Part shown: positions 38,445-44,247 of the stretch, one piece after another
Numbering within the stretch: the stretch's first letter is position 1
Layout: every line of letters starts with the position of its first letter
Notes under the pieces: model-generated
What the model was told of the DNA's origin: nothing
Database searches by the model: none
What the model saw: the letters and a program-made list of their open reading frames with translations, nothing else
Translations under genes and position numbers: made by a program
Source of the DNA: an uncultured Mesorhizobium sp.
GTDB lineage: Bacteria; Pseudomonadota; Alphaproteobacteria; Rhizobiales; Rhizobiaceae
DNA length: 44,247 nucleotides
Reading direction: 5' to 3'
Assembly: GCA_937958475.1 (NCBI GenBank)
Contig: CALFXR010000209.1
Location: forward strand, 1 to 44,247

Positions 38445-41372
38445 ATGACCGTATCCACTCCCAACGTTCCCCTGGCCAATGCTCTCGACGAGGTGCTGGG
38501 CAACAGGGACACCGGCGGCGTCACCAGCACAGTACGCGTCGCGATCGACGACATCGTCCAGCAACTGATGGGAAGCAGCGCCTTCGATGCTCTTCGGACT
38601 GACGTCGCGACCGCTCTGACGCAGTCCGCCGGCGCGCTCACTCAGGCGGAAAACGCCGTCGCCGGCCAGGTCGCCCCGCTTACCGAGGTCGCAGCGGCGC
38701 AGACCACGGTGCTGTCTGCCAACACCTACGCCAATGGAGCGGACGGGGTCGGCGCAACCATCACCGGCAACGCCAACGGCGCTCTGGCTACGTCCTATTT
38801 CGACGGTATCGCGGCGCTTTCCGGATCGCCGCGCGTCTTTGTCCGCCTGGAGGGGGCCAAGAACGGCATCTATGTCGTCACCCAGGTCGGCGACGGCTCG
38901 CACCCGTTCATCCTGACGCGTGCCGGGGATGCGGATACCGCAACGGAGCTCGGCCTGTGCAACTTCCTTGTCATCGGCGGTTCAACGCTGATCGGACGCC
39001 GATATCAGTGCCAGCAGAAAGTCGGGGACATCACGGTCGGCTCCACCAGCCTCACCTTCGCGTCGATCAACGACGACGGCACGATTGCGGGTGAAGTCGT
39101 TGCCGGTCGCGGCTCCTACACCTCGATCGGCGGGCGGTTCGGAGCGGTCGACGCGCTATCTTCAGAACTGCTCGGCGCCGTTTCGCTGCTGACCGTTGTC
39201 CAGACGATAGGCCGGACGGTCACGCCGGCCACCGGCACGGCCATGAGCAACAACACCTTCGCCTATGGCGATCCTGTCACCCGCGCGTCCTACCTTAAGC
39301 GAATCCGCGTGTTTGCACTCACGCCGGGACCCCTGATCGTGAAGCGCATGACCAGGACGGGCATCACGAACGCGCGGGTAGGCGACGACCACTCCTTTGC
39401 CCTCGTTGACGGCGCGAATCTGATCACGCTCGTCGGCGATGACCGGATCCGCTTCGATGTGGGCGAGATCGTCGGCTTCTACGGCAGCGGCGTCGTCGCC
39501 GTGAATGGTTCCACGCCCGGCGACGGCGTCGGCTACTACGCCAGCGGAACGGGGAACGTGTTGTCGTTCGATGACGCGTCGCTGACGACCAGCGTCCGCC
39601 TCGAAATCGGTTTCGATTTTGAAGAGGTGATCGTCAGCAACGATCGAATCTCCACCATGGAGACCAGGCTCGCCGAAGCAACGATGGCGATGGGATCGCC
39701 AGCCATGTTCAGCCAGAGCATCGGTCAGGCAACACCGGTTTCCGGCGTGATCGGAACAAACAACACATGGGCGCTGGCGGTGCCGGTCGTGCGGGATAGC
39801 TACCTTGTGCGCACACGGGCCTGGGGGTATGCAGACGGGACGGCAATCATCCGGCGCATGGAAGAGGACAGCGATCTGTTCGCCCGGAACGGCATTGACT
39901 ACCTGCTTGCCATTGCTTCCGGCGACAACGAGTTCGCCATGGAGGAGCCGATATTCTTTCCCGCGGGAAGCTACGTTGGCCTGCACTGCTACGGCGTCAT
40001 TGCGACGGCCGCATCGCCAGGATCGAGCGGGCTCTATAGCGCGGCCGCCAACGTCGCCGAGTTCACCGATTCCACGATCACCACTTCTGCGCGGCTGGAG
40101 GTTGGTTTCGACTTTTATGCGAAGGAACCGTTCCTGCCGGCGTTCACGAAGCTCGTGGCCACCTGCGACTGGAACCATGCACTCGGCTACGGGCAGTCTA
40201 ACGATCTCGGGTCCGCTAACGCCGCGGTCGTGAATTCCAGCCCTTCCAGCTATCACAAGACGTTCAACGTCGGCCCGAAGATGACCAAACCCGGGCTGGC
40301 AGGAAACAACCACGACGGCTCGATCAAGGCCCTGGTCGAAGACGACGTAAGCCCGACGACCGGATCGTCGGGGAGCACCTACGGCGAAACGAAGTGCAGC
40401 AGTTTCGCCAGACACTTTTCCCGGCTGGCGTCGCGCAATGGCAACGCGCCGACCTGGTTCGCCTCGGTGGCGGGCAAGGGCGGGACGGCCCTGTCGGGTA
40501 TCGGGATCGGAACGACATGGATCAAGAATCTCGAGTATCATGTCCGTGCAGCGAAGGCCGCCGCCGACACTGCCGGGAAGAGCTATGGAGTGTCTACGGT
40601 CCTGTTCGACCACGGGGAGTCGGACCAGGACGCCCAGACGACCAAGGATGCCTACCTCTCCGGGATGCACGACATGATCGACTGGTTCTGGGCCCGGGTG
40701 AAGAAGATCACCGGTCAGCAGCATCGCCCGGTCTGGCTCTTCACCGTCTCCCCGTATCACCTCGCCGAGAGCTCGGGAGCAACCGACGCCATCCTCGAAC
40801 TATGTGCCTCACGAGGTGACTGCCACCTGGTCGTGCCCGGCTACATCTTCGCCCATGTTGCCGACGATACCCATCTCACGGCCGTCGCCCAGGCGCTCAA
40901 GGGCCACTACTACGCCAGAGCGGCGGAGCAACTTTGGCGCGGCGAGGTTCCGGACGCAGTCCGGTGGCTTGGCGCCTATGCAGCCGGGACCACATTGACG
41001 ATCCGCGCCGAGGCTCCCACTGCCCTTGCGATCAACACCAGCATCGTTTCGGCGGTGACCGACTATGGTTTCGCGGTCTCGGATGACACCGGCAGCCTTT
41101 CCCTATCGGGTATTGCCGTGGGTTCGGCCGTCCTCAATCCCAAGACGCGTCGCTACGAGACCCCGATCACCATGACGCTGAACCGGGCACTGGATGCAAA
41201 CCCGGCCATCAGCTACGCCAAGGTGTATGCCTCGTCCTCGCCGGATATCCAGAACGGCGCCGGCGGCAACATCTTCGACAGCACGACCGACACCGTCACC
41301 ATCAGCGGAACGCCATATTCACTGGCGCATGCGGCGCCGCCGGTGACGCTGCCGGTTTTTGTCGAGGAGTGA
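38445..41372 (+). CDS. Large tail fibre/spike with SGNH-type esterase domain
   Basis: 975 aa, with GAGGAAAG upstream. Residues about 1-110 are a helical virion-attachment part. Two similar modules follow, near 251-390 and 421-560, each going from a TxxxTGTxxxNNTxAxxxPVxRxSYL-like opening to an RLE(I/V)GFDF end. Residues 575-830 hold an SGNH esterase: GQSN (nucleophile Ser585), GESD (724-727) and DDTH (Asp807/His810). The C-terminal 140 residues are beta-rich. It probably binds and deacetylates surface polysaccharide. The esterase residues point to the sialate-O-acetylesterase-like family; substrate unknown. Confidence 0.85.
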   Translation: MTVSTPNVPLANALDEVLGNRDTGGVTSTVRVAIDDIVQQLMGSSAFDALRTDVATALTQSAGALTQAENAVAGQVAPLTEVAAAQTTVLSANTYANGADGVGATITGNANGALATSYFDGIAALSGSPRVFVRLEGAKNGIYVVTQVGDGSHPFILTRAGDADTATELGLCNFLVIGGSTLIGRRYQCQQKVGDITVGSTSLTFASINDDGTIAGEVVAGRGSYTSIGGRFGAVDALSSELLGAVSLLTVVQTIGRTVTPATGTAMSNNTFAYGDPVTRASYLKRIRVFALTPGPLIVKRMTRTGITNARVGDDHSFALVDGANLITLVGDDRIRFDVGEIVGFYGSGVVAVNGSTPGDGVGYYASGTGNVLSFDDASLTTSVRLEIGFDFEEVIVSNDRISTMETRLAEATMAMGSPAMFSQSIGQATPVSGVIGTNNTWALAVPVVRDSYLVRTRAWGYADGTAIIRRMEEDSDLFARNGIDYLLAIASGDNEFAMEEPIFFPAGSYVGLHCYGVIATAASPGSSGLYSAAANVAEFTDSTITTSARLEVGFDFYAKEPFLPAFTKLVATCDWNHALGYGQSNDLGSANAAVVNSSPSSYHKTFNVGPKMTKPGLAGNNHDGSIKALVEDDVSPTTGSSGSTYGETKCSSFARHFSRLASRNGNAPTWFASVAGKGGTALSGIGIGTTWIKNLEYHVRAAKAAADTAGKSYGVSTVLFDHGESDQDAQTTKDAYLSGMHDMIDWFWARVKKITGQQHRPVWLFTVSPYHLAESSGATDAILELCASRGDCHLVVPGYIFAHVADDTHLTAVAQALKGHYYARAAEQLWRGEVPDAVRWLGAYAAGTTLTIRAEAPTALAINTSIVSAVTDYGFAVSDDTGSLSLSGIAVGSAVLNPKTRRYETPITMTLNRALDANPAISYAKVYASSSPDIQNGAGGNIFDSTTDTVTISGTPYSLAHAAPPVTLPVFVEE

Positions 41373-41379
41373 TCGAGGA

Positions 41380-41396
41380 GCGCCTCTAGAGGGCGC
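41380..41396. terminator. Hairpin between convergent fibre and HNH genes
   Basis: GCGCCTCT (41380-41387) pairs with AGAGGGCGC (41388-41396) with one bulged G and a very tight turn, so the lowest pairs may open. It lies 8 bp after the fibre stop and overlaps the stop codon of the leftward gene. Possible bidirectional terminator; no long U-tract. Confidence 0.35.
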
Positions 41397-42210
41397 GCCA
41401 GCAGACGTAGGCGCGATATGCCGAGACCGGCAGCCAGGGTGAGAAGAGGGAGATGTCGACGTATCCCCACAATACGCCACCGCGGCGGACTGTTTTCGCG
41501 ACGATATGGTGCAGGTCGCTCGTTCCGCCGCCGTGCGGCTTTTCACCGGACCCATCAGGCTTCGGAACGAAGGCGCCCCCAACGAAGCGCAAAACGCCAC
41601 CCGCCTCTGGATCAAGGACGAAGCGGGGGAGGACAAAGTGACCGATACCGATGCCATTCTCGGCAACCCAGTACGAGTGTGCCATCTTTGCTATCAGCCG
41701 CGCCTGCAGGCGCCAGCTTTCGATCGGCGCCCCGCCTATTACAAGCTGGTCATCTGGTCCCGCAGCTATCCGTTTTATAATGACCCCGATGTCTCGTTCG
41801 TCTGCAATGGGATGAGAGCCAGGCCGCTCCACCCCAGGCTTCTTCCAACCGGGCATAAAAATTATCCCCGCATGTTCGTGCCGCTCCCTACGTTCGATCT
41901 TTGCCGTGGAGCGATCCCAGGTAGTCACCACCTTTATCTTGCGACGGTACTTGCCGCTCTGGCTCGGGATCATCAACAAGCCGCGGGCGGCTTCGTAGTC
42001 GTTGTTCAGGAGTACCTGTTCGAGCGGCCGGTCGAGTTTCAACCGACACGGCTCACATGTGCCCTTCCGCAATACCAGCCGGCCACCCAAGGCGCGCGGG
42101 ATAATGTGCTCGTCCGTTGTGCCTGGTCGAGTGCCGCAGAAGACGCACATAGTCGGAGCCGCGTAAGACGACGATCTTCGCATCGACCGGTATCGAGGCT
42201 GCAGGGACAT
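41386..42210 (-). CDS. HNH-type putative nuclease, leftward cargo gene
   Basis: About 274 aa if started at the ATG at 42210; other starts are 42321, 42183 and 42150 and none has a strong ribosome-binding site. The N-terminal module MCVFCGTRPGTTDEHIIPRA with LGG and then CEPC is an HNH/treble-clef type zinc site (CxxC, EH, CxxC). The remaining 200 residues include a helical region (ESWRLQARLIAKMAHSYWV) and a C-terminal beta-rich part that I do not recognise. It faces against the late operon and has lower GC than its neighbours, so it is probably expressed independently, including in the lysogen. Anti-phage or homing function is inference. Confidence 0.7.
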   Translation of the reverse strand: MSLQPRYRSMRRSSSYAAPTMCVFCGTRPGTTDEHIIPRALGGRLVLRKGTCEPCRLKLDRPLEQVLLNNDYEAARGLLMIPSQSGKYRRKIKVVTTWDRSTAKIERRERHEHAGIIFMPGWKKPGVERPGSHPIADERDIGVIIKRIAAGPDDQLVIGGAPIESWRLQARLIAKMAHSYWVAENGIGIGHFVLPRFVLDPEAGGVLRFVGGAFVPKPDGSGEKPHGGGTSDLHHIVAKTVRRGGVLWGYVDISLFSPWLPVSAYRAYVCWRAL

Positions 42211-42254
42211 CTCGGCTTTGGATCCCGGAGGTGCGGATTTAGCTAGCCCACGGA

Positions 42255-42284
42255 CCGCCCGGAGGAAGCCTTCGGGCTGGGCGG
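42255..42284. other. Stem-loop with UUCG tetraloop between divergent cargo genes
   Basis: CCGCCC (42255-42260) pairs with GGGCGG (42279-42284), and the inner AGCC-TTCG-GGCT (42267-42278) has a UUCG tetraloop on the plus strand. It lies in the 182-bp gap between the leftward HNH gene and the Dam-like gene. I see no clear promoter there; the structure may belong to a leader or terminator. Confidence 0.4.
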
Positions 42285-42392
42285 GGATCGCCTGCAAGCT
42301 TAACCCCCGCCCGACGGCCAAAAGGGATAACCGTCGCGTCCGCGGCCTCCGAAGAGGCGCCGCGAGAGTGACCGATTCTCGAGATCCCTTGA

Positions 42393-43214
42393 ATGCCTGT
42401 TGAAAACTCCTTCGAACCCGTCGATCCGGTGCGCCCGGTGGCGGGCTACATCGGCGGCAAGCGCCGCCTCGCCAAGCGCCTCGTGGCCATGATCGCCGCG
42501 ACGCCGCACCGCACCTACGCCGAGGTGTTCGTCGGCATGGGCGGCGTGTTTTTCCGCCGGATGGCCCGGCCGCCGGCAGAGGTGATCAACGACCGCAACG
42601 GCGAGGTCGCCAACCTCTTCCGCATCCTGCAGCGGCACTATCCGCAGTTCCTCGACACGCTGCGCTGGCAGCTCACCGGCCGGCGCGAGTTCGAGAGGCT
42701 GAAGGCCAGCGACCCGGCGACGCTGACCGACCTCGAGCGCGCCGGCCGCTTCCTCTACCTCCAGCGCACGGCCTTCGGCGGCAAGGTCGCCGGGCAGAAT
42801 TTCGGCGTCGACCCGCGCGACAGCGCCGCGTTCAACCTCACCCGCATCGAGCCGTTGCTCGCGGACGTGCACGAGCGCCTTGCCGGCGTCGTCATCGAAT
42901 GTCTCGACTGGGCTGCCTTCATCGATCGCTACGACCGGCCGGAGACGCTGTTCTATCTCGACCCGCCTTATTGGGGCTCGGAAGGCGACTACGGCCGCGA
43001 GCTGTTCGATCGCGGACAGTTCCAGATGATGGCCGATCGGCTGCGGTCGCTGAAGGGCCGCTTCATCCTGTCGATCAACGACGTGCCGGAGGTCCGAGAG
43101 GTCTTCGCCGGCTTCTCGTTCGAGGACGTCGACCTGCGCTACTCGATCAGCGGCAAGGGGACGGATGCGAGGGAGCTGATTGTAAGAAGCTGGAGTGGCC
43201 GGAAGGGTGACTAG
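42393..43214 (+). CDS. Dam-type (D12 class) DNA adenine methyltransferase
   Basis: 273 aa. Motif I is GYIGGKRRLAKRL (residues 18-30), followed by YAEVFVGMGGVFFRR and INDRNGEVANLF. The catalytic motif IV is YLDPPYWGSE (Asp190-Tyr193), then RFILSINDVPEVRE and YSISGKG. It methylates adenine N6, probably GATC-like, protecting phage DNA from host restriction or acting as an orphan modification. It occupies the place where Mu carries com-mom DNA modification. The start has no clear ribosome-binding site. It is followed after 57 bp by another HNH-type gene. Confidence 0.88.
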   Translation: MPVENSFEPVDPVRPVAGYIGGKRRLAKRLVAMIAATPHRTYAEVFVGMGGVFFRRMARPPAEVINDRNGEVANLFRILQRHYPQFLDTLRWQLTGRREFERLKASDPATLTDLERAGRFLYLQRTAFGGKVAGQNFGVDPRDSAAFNLTRIEPLLADVHERLAGVVIECLDWAAFIDRYDRPETLFYLDPPYWGSEGDYGRELFDRGQFQMMADRLRSLKGRFILSINDVPEVREVFAGFSFEDVDLRYSISGKGTDARELIVRSWSGRKGD

Positions 43215-43270
43215 GCGCCCCTGAGAAGATATTGTTTTGGGTTGAAGAGGTGTTGCACGACCTCGCGAGC

Positions 43271-44125
43271 ATGGGCGCTATGAAGCAGCTAGGTCAGTCC
43301 CGGAGGCAATGCCTTTTCTGCGATCGTACCGATCTCACGAAAGAACATGCTTTTCCCAAGTGGGCGCGTGCCTTCATACGAAACGAGTTCCCGAAGAGAG
43401 TCCATAGCTTCGATAGCATCGCCTTTGATGTGCTCGATCGCCGCATGACCAGCTCGATCCACCGAACCAATCGACCAGGTGATCCTCGGTTTTCTGGTAT
43501 TCGAGCCGTTTGCCGGACCTGCAATGGCGGTTGGATGTCGCGTCTTCAGCAACGCGTTAAACCGATGATTGTCGGATTGAATCATGACGAGAGGTATCAG
43601 CTGAGTGCCGAAGATCGCCAAACACTGAGCCGGTGGGCGGCTGTGACAGCTACTACCTTCGAACATAGACACGCACACCTAACGTGCTCAACGAAGGAGA
43701 GCCGAAGCAAATTGCGCACGCCGGATCCTGTAAGCGCGGATTGGTCGGTATGGATCGCCCGCTACGAGGGAGACCGTTGGGCGTCGTTCAATCACTTCGG
43801 AGGACCTCTCACGTTGGTGCACCGGGTTACGGGAACAATGCATCCTATACCGGGACTAGGAGTGCAGAGCACAGCATGGGTGTTGGCTGGTTTATATTTT
43901 CAGGCTGTATATTCGACGCTACATCGAACTGCGCTTCCTCCTGGGAGAGAGGCCGCGGCCAGCTACGAGATGCGGAAAACTACCATGCGGGCAAAGGTTC
44001 TTTGGCCAAGCGATGACAGTCCGATGGTGGTAGACGGCCCGGTCTTCAGCGACATTGAAGCAGATGACGAGAGCCGGAGGGCGCTTGGGGTCACACTAGG
44101 CCAATCGCGGCGGGCCTGGGAATAG
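43271..44125 (+). CDS. Second HNH-type putative nuclease, rightmost cargo gene
   Basis: 284 aa from the ATG at 43271; a TTG at 43232 and an ATG at 43280 are alternatives. The N-terminal zinc module is QCLFCDRTDLTKEHAFPKWA, with the second half about 60 residues on (AVCRTCNGGWMSRLQQRVKP), an HNH-like CxxC...EHxxP...CxxCNxxW layout. The C-terminal 180 residues are unassigned (RWAAVTATTFEHRHAH, then AWVLAGLYFQAVYSTLH). GC is clearly lower than in the late operon, a sign of transfer. It lies directly after the Dam-like gene on the same strand, so a joint modification/cleavage function is possible but unproven. Confidence 0.7.
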   Translation: MGAMKQLGQSRRQCLFCDRTDLTKEHAFPKWARAFIRNEFPKRVHSFDSIAFDVLDRRMTSSIHRTNRPGDPRFSGIRAVCRTCNGGWMSRLQQRVKPMIVGLNHDERYQLSAEDRQTLSRWAAVTATTFEHRHAHLTCSTKESRSKLRTPDPVSADWSVWIARYEGDRWASFNHFGGPLTLVHRVTGTMHPIPGLGVQSTAWVLAGLYFQAVYSTLHRTALPPGREAAASYEMRKTTMRAKVLWPSDDSPMVVDGPVFSDIEADDESRRALGVTLGQSRRAWE

Positions 44126-44147
44126 AGGGTAGTCTTAGAGCCTCTGC

Positions 44148-44166
44148 TGCCAACTGAACTTGCGCA
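44148..44166 (-). promoter_or_regulatory. Transposase-binding site R2 (right end)
   Basis: On the minus strand TGCGCAAGTTCAGTTGGCA, matching the L2/L3 core GCGCAAGTTCAG-T-TGGCA. It is immediately adjacent to R1, unlike the spaced left sites. Confidence 0.8.
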
Positions 44167-44170
44167 GTCG

Positions 44171-44190
44171 TGCCAACCGAATTTGCGCGC
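44171..44190 (-). promoter_or_regulatory. Transposase-binding site R1 (right end)
   Basis: On the minus strand GCGCGCAAATTCGGTTGGCA, four bases from the right terminus (TACA, 44191-44194). Matches L1 position at the left end, so it should be the core site at which the transposase cuts. Confidence 0.8.
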
Positions 44191-44194
44191 TACA

Positions 44195-44199
44195 GGTCG
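44195..44199 (+). repeat. Target-site duplication, right copy (GGTCG)
   Basis: Second copy of the 5-bp direct repeat that flanks the element. Only one copy is needed to restore the capsid reading frame. Confidence 0.9.
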
Positions 44200-44247
44200 C
44201 CGAGGCGAGCTGGGCGTGGGACAAGGTCGGCTATATCGCCACGGGGG
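44195..44247 (+). pseudogene. HK97-fold major capsid protein gene of another prophage, right fragment
   Basis: Downstream of the right end the frame reads AEASWAWDKVGYIATGG, which continues the capsid segment at 1-55 without loss of residues once the 5-bp duplication is removed. It is cut by the window edge. The interrupted protein would be truncated at the insertion, so the host prophage would probably be unable to form virions by itself. Confidence 0.85.

Larger units (their letters stand above)
56..44194 (+). mobile_element. Complete Mu-type transposable prophage with siphovirus tail
   Basis: The element begins TGTAATGCGC and ends GCGCTACA, so the termini are inverted TGTA/TACA, as expected for a Mu-like DDE transposase that cuts next to CA-3'. 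A 5-bp direct repeat GGTCG flanks both ends, the size of duplication made by Mu. Inside are a MuA-like transposase, a MuB-like ATPase, Ner, GemA, Mor, Mu-type head genes and a lambda-like long tail. All core modules look intact, with no frameshift in a core gene other than the expected programmed one in the tail chaperone, so the prophage may be functional. Confidence 0.95.

Noticed and set aside
39162..40760. 532-aa minus-strand open frame opposite the tail fibre
   Set aside because: Composition is typical of antisense translation and the plus frame carries esterase motifs.
41506..42246. 246-aa plus-strand frame opposite the HNH gene
   Set aside because: The minus frame has the CxxC-EH-CxxC zinc module; the plus frame has no domain.

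Overview
The window is almost entirely one complete transposable (Mu-type) prophage, about 44.14 kb (56-44194), in a GC-rich alphaproteobacterial chromosome, most likely of the Hyphomicrobiales/Rhizobiales judging from GC content, codon use and the style of the phage proteins (inference). Its ends read TGTA...TACA, carry repeated transposase-binding sites, and are flanked by a 5-bp direct repeat GGTCG. The flanking bases 1-55 and 44195-44247 join in frame into a stretch typical of an HK97-fold major capsid protein, so this phage appears to have transposed into the capsid gene of another resident prophage.

Left end and early region (56-14805). After three left-end binding sites come a leftward secreted-protein gene (candidate lysogenic-conversion gene) and a leftward S24-type repressor. 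A rightward early promoter with two TTC-N3-GAA operator candidates follows. The early operon runs ner, a ParB-like gene, several small genes, the DDE transposase (A), its AAA+ partner (B), and a run of small, tightly overlapped genes that includes DUF3164, Cys-rich proteins, GemA, an ASCH-like protein and an MT-A70 adenine methyltransferase. It ends with a Mor-type activator. Most junctions overlap by 1-4 nt, which suggests translational coupling.

Lysis and head (14802-30285). A promoter-like element (CTAG-N6-CTAG, 4 nt, then a -10 box) precedes the lysis cassette: amidase endolysin, small membrane proteins, and Rz/Rz1-like spanins. Mu-type packaging and head genes follow (DUF2730, gp26-like, DUF3486, large terminase, DUF935 portal, F-like protein). 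A 320-bp non-coding stretch lies almost at the geometric centre of the prophage and carries a second copy of the same promoter element. Next come protease/scaffold (I/Z), decoration protein, gpT-like major capsid protein, a small membrane protein, a protein with four perfect-or-near-perfect 108-bp repeats, an initiator-like tRNA-Met(CAT), and the head-tail connector genes.

Tail (28923-41372). Unlike Mu, the tail is of the long flexible siphovirus type: tube protein, a tail-assembly-chaperone pair with a GGGAAAC -1 frameshift site directly before a stop, a tape measure with an embedded lysozyme-like domain, DUF1833, NlpC/P60, a J-like host-specificity protein, and a large fibre with a GQSN/GESD/DxxH esterase domain.

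Right end (41373-44194). A compact accessory block sits between the fibre and the right end: a leftward HNH-type protein, a Dam-type (D12) adenine methyltransferase, and a second, unrelated-looking HNH-type protein of visibly lower GC. Two transposase-binding sites close the element. The items most worth follow-up are the phage-borne initiator-like tRNA, the HNH-Dam-HNH cargo block, the paired activator-dependent promoters, and the prophage-within-prophage insertion.
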